Part shown: positions 33,753 through 41,998 of the stretch, one piece after another | Position numbering within the stretch: the stretch's first letter is position 1 | How the letters are laid out: each line of letters opens with the position of its first letter | Source of the DNA: DASYYE01 sp035946955 | GTDB lineage: Bacteria; Actinomycetota; Actinomycetes; Streptosporangiales; Streptosporangiaceae | DNA length: 45,639 bases | Direction: 5' to 3' | Assembly (NCBI GenBank): GCA_035946955.1 | Contig: DASYYE010000289.1 | Location: forward strand, 1-45,639 | The notes under the pieces: generated by a model | What the model saw: the letters and a program-made list of their open reading frames with translations, nothing else | What the model was told of the DNA's origin: nothing | Databases searched by the model: none | Position numbers and translations under genes: made by a program

Positions 33753-35714
33753 ATGCCCTGGTGGGCTGGCCGCCGCGCCGAGGCCTATGGAATGGTGCAG
33801 CTCAGTTGCGGGCTCTACGTTCCCACGTTCCGCCGCGACAGCGACCAGAAGGCATTTGATGAGCTCACCTCCGCTGACATCGGCACCATACGCGGCAACC
33901 TGTCAGAGGCATTCGGGGTGGCGGGCGCCGGGTTCAGCCTCGAGCACCTGCCTGGTGCCGGTGCCGAACCTGCGCCCCATAGCTGGCTCTACCAGTCGTC
34001 CTCCTTCAAAGCGCTGAGTTCCCCCGTTGCTTTCCGGTCCCGCAGACCCAGGGCCGGGGGAGAGGTGCCGTTCCCGGGGAGCCTGCTGTGGCCCGGCAGG
34101 CAGCCACGCCACTCACAGACCCTTGTCCATATCCGGGCCCAGCGCGCGGTCGATGACCCCGGCTGCACCGACTTCAACGACTGGGTGGTCAAGCACCGGG
34201 CCCGCCGCGAGGTCCCGCAGGCTAGCGCCCGTGGGCTGGATGATCTTCAGGACTTCTTCGCCTGGCACTACGCATGCCAGCGCACCACGATATTCGCCGC
34301 GCCATTAGGTGACCGGGTCTACCACATCTGGCTGCCACCTGGGTTGCTGTCGCCGGTGCGCGACGACCCGGCCCAGGGCGGTCCACTAGCGGTGCTGCCC
34401 CTGGTCACCTTGGTCCGCAACCCCTACCAACTCGACTGGCGCCACACCATCGGGATCAGCGTCCTCTTCGTCCCGGTCCAAAGCGACCGCTCGGGCAAGC
34501 TGGTCCCCCGGCCCCTGGTGCGGCAGGGTTCCCGGGAGGTGGAGTACCTCACGCGGTCACTGGAGGGCGGCAGCACCCTTGCCCGGCCCTCTGCCCACAC
34601 GCATTTCCAGCTGGAACCCAGCCCGTTGCGTGAGTACCTGGACGCCCTGAGCGCACAGCATCGCCGGCCTGGAATCTTCCCGCACCTGCAGGACCTGGTG
34701 CGGGACTGGCGCGGGACGCGCCGGCAATGGATCGAAGCAGCCGCCACCATCGGCGCTGACGCGATGGGTGTCTGGGACACCGCGCAGCCCGCGCACTGCC
34801 GACGGCTCTGCGGTGCAGTCTTGAGGGCGTTGCGGCTGAGCAGTGTCTGGTCCATAGCCCTCGCCGGACACGGGCTCACCGACCTGGAGGCACGGGATGG
34901 CAGGCTGTGGCCGGTGGTGCCGTCCAGCCGGCCCGGTGCGGCGCTGCTGGCCCGGCGCGCGAGCGCCAGCCGGCCACGCGGCCTGCGCGACTCCGCCGAC
35001 TACGCGCTCGCCGGGTTCCCGTCCTGGGCAGCGAACATCCTCACCAGCCTGTCCAGACCCGGGTTCCCGCCCAGTCCCCACGACCGGGTGGACGACGTCT
35101 CGTGCAATGACTCCGATGCACTGACCTGGCGTGTCCCACGGCGGCGTTGCCTGCTCACGATGATGGGCATGAGCAAGGAGCACTTCCCGGACTCCTCCCT
35201 GCTCATCACCTCCGCCTGGATCGGGCACATGGTGATTGGCGCGGCGAGCGCCACCGAGACCATGCTGGAACTGGGACGGCGCATCTCCAAGCAGCAGCCC
35301 GGCGAACAACTCGCGAGGACCGCCTACGAGTTCACCCTCGAGTTGGAGGACATGTACGACCTCGACGTCACCTGGCTCATGTACACGAGGTTCTTCCGGA
35401 GCATCCGCGCCATGCTCGGCATCGACGACCAGTACAAAGGCATCCGCGAGCGAGTGGACCTGCTGGCCCGTGCCACCGAGGTGCAGGAAAGGCTACGGAC
35501 AGAACGTGCCAGCTACGCCATTGCGGTGGCAGGTGCCCTGCTGGCGTTCATCCTGATCGGCCTGACCGCCTACACCCCCGACATCACCAACGGGTGGCGG
35601 TATGCCTCCATCGCGACCGCGGGTGTCGTCCTGGCCGCCAGCGTCTACTACTACGTCGTCTCCTCCCATGAGCTCCGGCGCATGCTGCGGCAGCTATGGG
35701 CACGGCTGCACTGA
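33753..35714 (+). CDS. Large protein of unknown function ending in a membrane hairpin
   Basis: ATG 33753 is used; GTG 33720 or ATG 33792 are possible, none with a strong ribosome site. The product is 653 residues. No catalytic motif is recognised in the first 570, which are rich in R, P and W. A helical region leads to two membrane segments near the C-terminus (about 587-607 and 615-636) joined by TPDITNG, so the large part is on the cytoplasmic face. A segment around residues 500-560 (ETMLELGRRISKQQPGEQL and DMYDLDVTWLMYTRFFRS) looks like a helical stalk. It is plausibly a membrane-tethered effector or sensor, but this is inference only. Confidence 0.6.
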   Translation: MPWWAGRRAEAYGMVQLSCGLYVPTFRRDSDQKAFDELTSADIGTIRGNLSEAFGVAGAGFSLEHLPGAGAEPAPHSWLYQSSSFKALSSPVAFRSRRPRAGGEVPFPGSLLWPGRQPRHSQTLVHIRAQRAVDDPGCTDFNDWVVKHRARREVPQASARGLDDLQDFFAWHYACQRTTIFAAPLGDRVYHIWLPPGLLSPVRDDPAQGGPLAVLPLVTLVRNPYQLDWRHTIGISVLFVPVQSDRSGKLVPRPLVRQGSREVEYLTRSLEGGSTLARPSAHTHFQLEPSPLREYLDALSAQHRRPGIFPHLQDLVRDWRGTRRQWIEAAATIGADAMGVWDTAQPAHCRRLCGAVLRALRLSSVWSIALAGHGLTDLEARDGRLWPVVPSSRPGAALLARRASASRPRGLRDSADYALAGFPSWAANILTSLSRPGFPPSPHDRVDDVSCNDSDALTWRVPRRRCLLTMMGMSKEHFPDSSLLITSAWIGHMVIGAASATETMLELGRRISKQQPGEQLARTAYEFTLELEDMYDLDVTWLMYTRFFRSIRAMLGIDDQYKGIRERVDLLARATEVQERLRTERASYAIAVAGALLAFILIGLTAYTPDITNGWRYASIATAGVVLAASVYYYVVSSHELRRMLRQLWARLH

Positions 35715-35716
35715 TA

Positions 35717-35741
35717 GTGCGCGGCTGGGAAGGAAGCACTG
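35717..35741 (+). repeat. Copy 1 of a 25-bp direct repeat
   Basis: GTGCGCGGCTGGGAAGGAAG followed by CACTG, just after the large membrane-hairpin gene. It matches 23 of 25 bases of the copy at 36042-36066, 325 bp downstream. Confidence 0.5.
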
Positions 35742-35813
35742 TGCACCGGCCGTGAGGCCACGCCCACCCAATCGCTTCGCAATGGGCCGCTCACCCCGCT
35801 GCTTCGGTACCAG

Positions 35814-36155
35814 GTGAACCTCAGGCCGCACCGTTACACTGCGCTCACCGCGGACGGCCGCCTCATTGCCGTGGTTGACAAATGTGAACTGGCGGCCCGG
35901 ACAACAGACGAACTCCTGCACCGCCAGCTTGTTAGCCCATGCTGGACCGCAACCAGCCGGGAAAAGCGTGTCGGTGATGAGCGGCCGGAAGTGCCGTGGA
36001 CCCGCGGTGAGGTGCTGGAGCAGTTGGCGCAGGCCGGGACGGTGCGCGGCTGGGGAGGAAGCGCTGGAGTGCGCCGTCTTGATCCGCGTGGTCGAGGGTG
36101 GCACGATCGCCGAGGTGAGCACAGCGTTGCGGAAGCTGTTGGATCATCACGTTGA
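35814..36155 (+). CDS. Doubtful 113-residue hypothetical protein in an intergenic region
   Basis: Between the large gene and the beta-lactamase-family gene lie 400 bp. On the plus strand GTG 35814 opens 113 codons with moderate codon bias: VDKCELAARTTDELLHRQL then VPWTRGEVLEQLAQAGTVRG. The end overlaps the next gene in another frame and reads as noise after about 36066. It may be a short gene or a remnant; no homologue is recalled and the ribosome site is weak. Confidence 0.25.
   Translation: MNLRPHRYTALTADGRLIAVVDKCELAARTTDELLHRQLVSPCWTATSREKRVGDERPEVPWTRGEVLEQLAQAGTVRGWGGSAGVRRLDPRGRGWHDRRGEHSVAEAVGSSR
36042..36066 (+). repeat. Copy 2 of a 25-bp direct repeat
   Basis: GTGCGCGGCTGGGGAGGAAG followed by CGCTG. 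It differs from the copy at 35717-35741 by two A-to-G changes and lies about 50 bp upstream of the serine hydrolase start. Confidence 0.5.
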
Positions 36156-37233
36156 TGTCGGCACGGTTCCTGGCGGAGTTGCGCTCCTGGGTGCTGGGAA
36201 CGTAGAGGTGGTCACCGCTGGCGTGGCGTCGGTCGGCGGCGGTCCTATGAGCGAGGACGCGATCATGCGGATCCAGTCCATGACCAAGGCGATTACGTCG
36301 GTCGCCGCGCTGCGTCTTGTGGAGGCAGCGCGTCTCGAGCTCGACCAGAGCCTGGTCGACTGGCTGCCGGAGCTGGCTGACCGTCAGGTGCTCCGCGGTC
36401 CAACGGCTGAGCTCGACGACACCGTGCCGGCCCGCCGAGCCATCACGCTTCGCCACCTCCTGACCAATACCTCTGGGTACGGCATGGTGATGCAGGCTTC
36501 GCCGCTGCAGCAGGCGATGGCCGAAACCGGCACTGAGGCTGGCCCAGAGCCACCGGCGATGGGTGCTGATGAGTGGCTGCGTCGTCTGACGGAACTTCCG
36601 CTGGCGTTCCAGCCGGGAGAAGGATGGCGCTATCACCATTCGTTTGGCGTGCTCGGCATTCTCATCTCGCGGGTGACGGGCCGTTCGCTCGGTGAGCACC
36701 TGGCCGAGGATCTTTTCGGGCCGCTCGGGATGACCGACACCGCACTGTGGGTGGTGGAGGGCAAGCTGGACCGGCTGCCAGCGGCTTACCGGCACAGTGA
36801 CGAGGGACTCGTGGAGACGGAGCCTGCCGGTGGCGGTTTCTACGCAGGGCCGCCGCCGTTCGACGTCAGCCACGGTGAACTCGTCTCCACCGCAGCGGAC
36901 TATCACCGCTTCGCCCGGATGCTTGCCGGCGGAGGGCGAGTCAACGGGCAGCCGATGATCTCACCTGATCACCTGCAGCAGATGGCCAGCGACCAAGTGC
37001 CGCCAGCGTGCAAGACCGAGGACAGCTTCTTCCCGGGATTTTGGGACGGCACGGGATGGGGTTTTGGCGTGGCCGTGAAGACAGAGGGATCCCAGCGCGG
37101 CCGCATCGGCTGGTCCGGCGGTCAGGGTACAGACTTCTTCGTCGACCCCGACGGCACGGTCGGCATCCTCCTCACTCAAGTAGAGATGGGTCAGGACATG
37201 TGGCCGCTTGTCGAGCAGTTCCAGTCGCTCTGA
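36115..37233 (+). CDS. Beta-lactamase-family serine hydrolase (class C / esterase type)
   Basis: GTG 36115 gives 372 residues; the start is uncertain because the frame is open far upstream. The serine-lysine motif SMTK is at 55-58, followed by LRHLLTNTSGYG. The tyrosine motif is WRYHHSFGVLG (Y-x-H in place of Y-x-N) and the third element is GWSGGQGTDFFVDP. No signal peptide is seen, so an intracellular esterase or transacylase such as LovD-like enzymes is more likely than a true beta-lactamase. It is followed 36 bp later by a PaaK-type ligase, perhaps one operon. Confidence 0.75.
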   Translation: MSTALRKLLDHHVDVGTVPGGVALLGAGNVEVVTAGVASVGGGPMSEDAIMRIQSMTKAITSVAALRLVEAARLELDQSLVDWLPELADRQVLRGPTAELDDTVPARRAITLRHLLTNTSGYGMVMQASPLQQAMAETGTEAGPEPPAMGADEWLRRLTELPLAFQPGEGWRYHHSFGVLGILISRVTGRSLGEHLAEDLFGPLGMTDTALWVVEGKLDRLPAAYRHSDEGLVETEPAGGGFYAGPPPFDVSHGELVSTAADYHRFARMLAGGGRVNGQPMISPDHLQQMASDQVPPACKTEDSFFPGFWDGTGWGFGVAVKTEGSQRGRIGWSGGQGTDFFVDPDGTVGILLTQVEMGQDMWPLVEQFQSL

Positions 37234-37269
37234 GGCGCGCACCTGCCCGCGTGACGGAGGGAGCATGTG

Positions 37270-38613
37270 ATGATCGCCGACCCAGCTGCGGAGACCGCTG
37301 AACCTGGCCAGCGGAGGGCGCTGCAGGCACAGCGGCTGACCTCACTGGTCCGCTACGTGATCACACGCGTGCCGTTCTATGCGGAACGCCTGGACGGGGC
37401 AGGTATCAAGCCGGACGACGACCTCGGGGTCGATGACCTGGCCCGGCTACCGCTCACCACCAAGGACGACCTGCGCGACAACTACCCGCTCGGGTTGCTG
37501 GCGGTGCCGGCCGCCGAACTGGCGCGTATCCACGCGTCCTCCGGCACCACCGGCAAACCGACTGTGGTGGCCTACACCGCTGCTGACCTGGACCTGTTCG
37601 CGGAGGTCGTCGCCAGGTGCCTGGCCATGGCCGGTGCCGAGCCCGCCATGATGCTCCACAACGCCTACGGGTACGGCCTGTTCACTGGCGGGCTGGGCCT
37701 GCACGCCGGGGCGGAGCGGCTGCGGATGACGGTGGTGCCCGTCTCGTCGGGCATGACCGAACGGCAGCTCACGCTGATCTCCGACCTGAGGCCTGACGTG
37801 ATCGCCGCGACCCCCAGCTACGCACTGACGCTGGCCCAGGCGTTCCGCGAGCGCGGGACCGGCCCCGCCGACATCAGCCTGCGCTACGCGCTGCTGGGCG
37901 CCGAGCCGTGGACCGAGGCGATGCGCACGGAGATCGACGCCGCGCTCGGCGTGCGGTCCACCAACATCTACGGTCTGTCCGAGATCATCGGCCCGGGTGT
38001 GGCCAACGAGTGTGTCGAGGCCCGGGCGGGCTCGCACATCAACGAGGACCACTTCCTCCCCGAAATCGTCGACCCCCAGACCGGGGACGTCCTGGCCGAC
38101 GGGCAGGAGGGTGTCCTGGTGCTCACCACCCTGACCAAGCAGGCGATGCCGCTGTTGCGTTACTGGACCGGGGACATCACATCGCTGTCGCACGACCCAT
38201 GTGCCTGTGGGCGGACCCTCGTCAGGATGGCGCCGATCAAGGGCCGGGCCGACGACATGCTCATCGTGCGGGGCGTCAACGTGTACCCGACCCAGGTGGG
38301 CGAGGTGCTCTCGCGTGTGCCCGGATCCTCCCCGCACTTCCAGCTCGTCGTGACCCGGGAAGCCACCCTCGACGAGTTGGAGGTGCGCGTCGAGGTGACT
38401 GAGGAGTACTTCCGCGCGGTCGCGGCCGAAGTCCTGTCCGAAGACGTCATCGAGGCCGACCACACCCTCCGTGCCCACCGCGACCAGGCCACCCGGCTGC
38501 TGCATGAGACCATCGGCATCCACGCGCGGGTGACCCTCGTCGCCCCAGGGGAGACCCCCCGGTCCCAAGGCGGCAAGCTCCAGCGAGTCGACGACCGCCG
38601 CCATCTCGGCTGA
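37270..38613 (+). CDS. Phenylacetate-CoA ligase family (PaaK-like)
   Basis: ATG 37270 follows GGAGGG at eight bases; GTG 37267 is also possible. The 447-residue product has the AMP-binding enzyme motifs: ARIHASSGTTGKPTVVAYTA (P-loop), NIYGLSEIIGPGVANEC, LRYWTGDIT and CACGRTLVRM, with the PaaK-type C-terminal domain GRADDMLIVRGVNVYPTQVG and QGGKLQRVDDR. It activates aryl acids such as phenylacetate as CoA thioesters through an acyl-AMP. No paaABCDE or other catabolic gene is nearby, so the acid is not known. Several actinobacteria hold orphan PaaK homologues. Confidence 0.85.
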   Translation: MIADPAAETAEPGQRRALQAQRLTSLVRYVITRVPFYAERLDGAGIKPDDDLGVDDLARLPLTTKDDLRDNYPLGLLAVPAAELARIHASSGTTGKPTVVAYTAADLDLFAEVVARCLAMAGAEPAMMLHNAYGYGLFTGGLGLHAGAERLRMTVVPVSSGMTERQLTLISDLRPDVIAATPSYALTLAQAFRERGTGPADISLRYALLGAEPWTEAMRTEIDAALGVRSTNIYGLSEIIGPGVANECVEARAGSHINEDHFLPEIVDPQTGDVLADGQEGVLVLTTLTKQAMPLLRYWTGDITSLSHDPCACGRTLVRMAPIKGRADDMLIVRGVNVYPTQVGEVLSRVPGSSPHFQLVVTREATLDELEVRVEVTEEYFRAVAAEVLSEDVIEADHTLRAHRDQATRLLHETIGIHARVTLVAPGETPRSQGGKLQRVDDRRHLG

Positions 38614-38756
38614 CCAGCCGAGAGGCCAGTTTCAGCTGCGCAGACGGGTTGTCGGCGCCGTAAAGACCACATCTTGTGTCCCGGGTGGCTTGGGTGCATG
38701 CTGAAGGGCTGAGGGGATCCTTGCCAAGAACCTGTGATCAGGCGCGGGGGCGAGCG

Positions 38757-38945
38757 GTGAATAAGGACGAAGATAACGAGGGTGACGGCAAAGCTCGGCA
38801 AGGCGGTGCCGGTGCGCTAGGCGCGGGCAGCGATGACGCAGGCGGAAAGGGTAAAGCGTTCCTGTCTGTACCGAAGCCGGGAGCGACGGGCAACAGTGGC
38901 CCACAGCCGCTCGACGGGCTGAGCGGCGACAAAGAGGGCGACTGA
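38757..38945 (+). CDS. Doubtful 62-residue hydrophilic protein
   Basis: The gap 38614-38970 (357 bp) has one open frame with some appeal: GTG 38757 opens VNKDEDNEGDGKARQGGAGA and ends in DGLSGDKEGD, 26 bp before the next gene. It is very rich in D, G, K. GC at third codon positions is modest, and the ribosome site is unclear. It could be a small protein co-transcribed with the 4-TM gene or chance. Confidence 0.25.
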   Translation: MNKDEDNEGDGKARQGGAGALGAGSDDAGGKGKAFLSVPKPGATGNSGPQPLDGLSGDKEGD

Positions 38946-38970
38946 GCGCGAGAAGACGGCCAACACAAAG

Positions 38971-39723
38971 GTGAGCGAGCCTCCGCGCGTCTGGCGCCGT
39001 CGCAGGCCGATCAACTATCCGAAACAGCTCGAAATGGCCGGGGGAGTCGCTGCCGCGTTGCTGGCTGGCTTCTCGCTCACAACGGTGGCACAGCTTGTGA
39101 TCGGCCAGGACCATCCGTGGCTGTCTCAGTGGGCCATAGCCGCGTTCGCGGTCGCTGCCGCGCTGCTGGTCTATGCCTTGCAGTTCAGTGCCACGGCGCT
39201 CGGCTATGCGGCGACACCTTCGGATCGGCTTGACTTCAACCCGGAGGCTGCTTTCCTGCCCGACGTGCTGAAAGCTATCAGGGCGCGGCAGTGGGAGGAG
39301 ATGCAGCTTCGAGCGGACTATACGGTCCGGGCCAAGCTCTGCTATAACTTCGGCTTGCTGGCCTTTCTGAGCGGCCTCGGGCTTATCCTCGTTCCCCATC
39401 AACCCTGGCCCTGGCCGTTGGGACGGGTCGTAGGTGTCGTGGTCGTCAGTGCTTCGTTGCTCATTGAACTCGCGTGGACGCTGTCCGATGGTGAGTGGCC
39501 GAAGTTTCTCCTGCCGACCTCAAGAGATGTGAAGCCTGACAATCTGCCCGACGATGGCGCGTACTACCTGTTCGCCCGCCCGGAAGCGAATGAGGTCATC
39601 GAGGGTCTCCGCAAATGTGTGGGACTCCTCGAGCAGATCGCCTCATCCGACGGCCAAGGGTCACGGGCAGGAGCGGCGGGGAGCGGCAACGAAACTATCG
39701 GGCATCCGAAGCCGCCGCAGTAA
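38971..39723 (+). CDS. Four-TM membrane protein of unknown function
   Basis: GTG 38971 gives 250 residues. After a basic start (RVWRRRRPINYPKQ) come two membrane segments (about 20-44 and 53-76), a soluble stretch of about 50 residues with charged helices (LPDVLKAIRARQWEEMQLRA), two more segments (about 127-147 and 154-174) and a soluble C-terminal tail. The TM pair / helical insert / TM pair layout resembles small actinobacterial proteins that sit beside effector genes, but no known family is recognised. Confidence 0.6.
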   Translation: MSEPPRVWRRRRPINYPKQLEMAGGVAAALLAGFSLTTVAQLVIGQDHPWLSQWAIAAFAVAAALLVYALQFSATALGYAATPSDRLDFNPEAAFLPDVLKAIRARQWEEMQLRADYTVRAKLCYNFGLLAFLSGLGLILVPHQPWPWPLGRVVGVVVVSASLLIELAWTLSDGEWPKFLLPTSRDVKPDNLPDDGAYYLFARPEANEVIEGLRKCVGLLEQIASSDGQGSRAGAAGSGNETIGHPKPPQ

Positions 39724-39731
39724 GAGCCGGA

Positions 39732-40061
39732 TCATTGGGCGGCTGAGCCACCAGCGACCTCGTAGGACCATAGCTCGCTGCTGATGCCAACCGGCGGCTG
39801 GGCGGGGCCGCCGCTTCGCTCGGCGGCGGAGCGGTGACCGTGCCCGAACGCGGGTGAGGTCAGCCACGCTTGGAATGAATCCTCGTCCCGCCACTTGGTC
39901 ACCACCAGCCAGGTGGTGCGCTCGTCTGTCGGCTTGAGGAGTTCGAAGCCCTCGAAGCCGTCCTGGTTGTCCACGGCGCCTGCGCGGGCCGCGAACCGGC
40001 GGGCGAGTTCGTCCCCGCTGTCGGCGGGCACGGTAATCGCGTTGATCTTCACGACGGTCAT
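39732..40061 (-). CDS. MhuD/IsdG-like heme-degrading monooxygenase (ABM domain)
   Basis: The 109-residue product opens MTVVKINAITVPADSGDELA, very close in pattern to mycobacterial MhuD. The residues that bind and open heme in that family are present: N7, W66 in DEDSFQAWLTSP and a histidine at 74 or 76 in FGHGHRSA. ABM-domain proteins also include antibiotic-biosynthesis monooxygenases, so heme is likely but not certain. No iron-uptake gene is next to it. Confidence 0.75.
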   Translation of the reverse strand: MTVVKINAITVPADSGDELARRFAARAGAVDNQDGFEGFELLKPTDERTTWLVVTKWRDEDSFQAWLTSPAFGHGHRSAAERSGGPAQPPVGISSELWSYEVAGGSAAQ

Positions 40062-40074
40062 GTGCCCGATGATG

Positions 40075-40101
40075 TCAGCCCAGCCTTGACCACCGGGCTG
40101 A
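40075..40101 (-). terminator. Possible hairpin between the molbindin and ABM genes
   Basis: TCAGCCC (40075-40081) and GGGCTGA (40095-40101) form a 7-bp stem with a 13-base loop in the 66-bp gap. It is placed to end the molbindin transcript on the minus strand; no T-run follows. Confidence 0.25.
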
Positions 40102-40127
40102 GACCCCGGCCCTGAGGCCCCGCGCCG

Positions 40128-40337
40128 TCAGCCGCCAGTGGCGAGGATCACGTCGGAGGCTTTGATCACCGCGGTGACCTGGCTGCCCTCGGTCAGGCTG
40201 AGGTCTCGGACCGCCTCGACGGTGATCGATGCGACCAGCCGGACCCCGTTGGCGTCGAGTTCCACGTTGGCGATCGCCTCACCGGTGTTGATAGCGGTGA
40301 CCCTGGCCGGTATCTGGTTGCGCGCACTCAGCCGCAT
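40128..40337 (-). CDS. Single-domain molbindin (Mop/TOBE domain)
   Basis: ATG 40337 follows AGGAG with good spacing and gives exactly one Mop domain of 69 residues: MRLSARNQIPARVTAINTGE, ANVELDANGVRLVASITVEA, then GSQVTAVIKASDVILATGG. Molbindins bind molybdate or tungstate as oligomers and buffer or sense the oxyanion in the cytoplasm. No mod transporter or molybdoenzyme is nearby in this window. Confidence 0.85.
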   Translation of the reverse strand: MRLSARNQIPARVTAINTGEAIANVELDANGVRLVASITVEAVRDLSLTEGSQVTAVIKASDVILATGG

Positions 40338-40393
40338 GACGCTCTCCTCTCCGGTTGATCGAATACCCCGATGGGACGCGATCACTCAGTTGT

Positions 40394-41341
40394 TCAGCCT
40401 TCGGGCAGTGGCCGCAGTGTTGTGCCCGGGATGAGCTGGCTGGTGCCGTATTCGTATGCGGTGTGGTCGCTGGACATGGTGAGGTCGCTCTCGCCGTGGC
40501 GGTGCCATGCCAGCTCGGCTCTGGCCAGGGCGGCGTGGCTGACTGCGCGGGTTCCTCCTGACGGGTCGGTGTAGGCCACCGTGACCCTGTCGCGATCGCT
40601 TGCTGTGACTGTCACGTCGAGCCGGGCCTGAGGTGAGGGAACCTGCGCCGTGAGCCGGGCCGGGCCGGCGGTGACCCTGGGGCGGCGCCCCAGCCCTCCG
40701 AGTGGGACCAGGCGGCCGCCGAGGCTCAGCTTTCCCAATGCCGTCCAGGGTGAACGCGCCGGGCCGATCCTGATCTTGGCGAGGACCAGCTCCAGCCACC
40801 CTTGCCCTGCGGCATCCAGGCCTGCGGCGTGCAGCCAGACCCAGGAGTCGGCGTGCCCCGTCCCCCAGTTGTGGCCCACGGTGCCCCGCCACTCCACCAC
40901 GTCGACCCGGCGCCCATTGACATCGAGCACACCGGTGACCAGGCCGTCAGGAGCAGGGGTCTCGAGTTTGGTCCGCGGCAGCGGCGCACGGTACAGCACC
41001 TCTGGCCGCATCGGCCGGACTGCTGGCTGCCCGCCGGTGATGGCGAGTTCCCAGCGCACGTCCTGCCCAGCCATGACGGCCTCTCCCCGGAACCGGCCCG
41101 GGTCCGCGACAGCCGCTGGCGGGAAGGCGTCGAAGACCTGTTTGACCACTGTCGGCCGCTCGCCCGAGCCCCGGTCGACCACCGTGCACCACAATGCGGC
41201 CGACTCCGGCGCCTGGCCGCGGCGCAGCCGGGTGTGACGTATCCACAGCGCCCGTCCCGATTCCGGGTCGCGCGCGCTGACAAACCATGACTCATACCCA
41301 CTGATGCCCACCAGGTCATCATGCCCAGCCGCGAGCCACAC
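40394..41341 (-). CDS. Lipocalin-like / CrtC-AttH-type protein of unknown function
   Basis: The 315-residue product (start uncertain, GTG 41341) reads GISGYESWFVSARDPESGRA then LWIRHTRLRRG near the N-terminus and GTVGHNWGTGHADSWVWLHA in the middle. A beta-rich fold with a HxWGxxH-like motif recurs in AttH/CrtC hydratase-like lipocalins. No signal peptide is seen. The family match is a recollection of pattern only. It lies 35 bp from the divergent GNAT gene. Confidence 0.45.
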   Translation of the reverse strand: MWLAAGHDDLVGISGYESWFVSARDPESGRALWIRHTRLRRGQAPESAALWCTVVDRGSGERPTVVKQVFDAFPPAAVADPGRFRGEAVMAGQDVRWELAITGGQPAVRPMRPEVLYRAPLPRTKLETPAPDGLVTGVLDVNGRRVDVVEWRGTVGHNWGTGHADSWVWLHAAGLDAAGQGWLELVLAKIRIGPARSPWTALGKLSLGGRLVPLGGLGRRPRVTAGPARLTAQVPSPQARLDVTVTASDRDRVTVAYTDPSGGTRAVSHAALARAELAWHRHGESDLTMSSDHTAYEYGTSQLIPGTTLRPLPEG

Positions 41342-41375
41342 CGTCTCCGGTCACGGATCGTGGCATGCTCGTCAC

Positions 41376-41918
41376 GTGCACCGGATCCGCCTGGCAACTC
41401 TGGATGACGCTGAGGCAGTGCTCGCCCTGCAGCACCGGCTGGATGCACAGTCGTCGTTCATGCTGCTGGAACCGGGCGAGCGCGAGCAGGAACCGGACCG
41501 GCTGCGCACCCGGCTGGGTGACCAGCGCAGCGCGCGCAGCTTCGACCTGGTCGCCGAGGACGAGGAGTCGGGCAGCGTGGTGGGCTGGCTGACGGTGCAG
41601 GTGCTGCCGTTGCGCCGTGCCCGCCATAGCGGCCACCTGGTCATCGGTGTGGATGCGGACGCGGCAGGCCGCGGTATCGGCCACGACCTGCTGGCAACGG
41701 CTGAGCGAGAAGCCCGGGGGCGGGGGCTGTCCCGGCTGGAACTGACTGTGATGACTGACAACCTGCGCGCCTTCGACCTGTATCTGCGCAGCGGTTTCCA
41801 GGTCGAAGGGTTGCGCCGCCAAGCGCTGTTCCGCGACGGCACCCCGGTGGATGAGTACTACATGGGAAAGCTCCTGCCACAGCAGGACGGCGCGTCATCC
41901 TGGGTCAGCCGCAGGTAG
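41376..41918 (+). CDS. GNAT N-acetyltransferase
   Basis: GTG 41376 is the most likely start, giving 180 residues from VHRIRLATLDDAEAVLALQH. Motif A is GHLVIGVDADAAGRGIGHDL with AGRGIG in place of the usual R/QxxGxG/A, then LLATAEREARGRGLSRLELT; the end is AFDLYLRSGFQVEGLRRQAL. It transfers acetyl from acetyl-CoA to an amine; substrate unknown. The overlap of promoters with the divergent lipocalin-like gene suggests shared control. Confidence 0.75.
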   Translation: MHRIRLATLDDAEAVLALQHRLDAQSSFMLLEPGEREQEPDRLRTRLGDQRSARSFDLVAEDEESGSVVGWLTVQVLPLRRARHSGHLVIGVDADAAGRGIGHDLLATAEREARGRGLSRLELTVMTDNLRAFDLYLRSGFQVEGLRRQALFRDGTPVDEYYMGKLLPQQDGASSWVSRR

Positions 41919-41998
41919 GCGTCCTCGAGGTTGGGCCGGTCCATGGCGGGCACGCGGCAGTCGGCAGCGCCGCGTGCCCGCTAGATCGGTAAGGGCTG

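Noticed and set aside
38632..39402. Minus-strand frames opposite the 4-TM gene, considered as a transposase
   Set aside because: No DDE motif or IS signature; the plus strand has clear membrane segments and codon bias.
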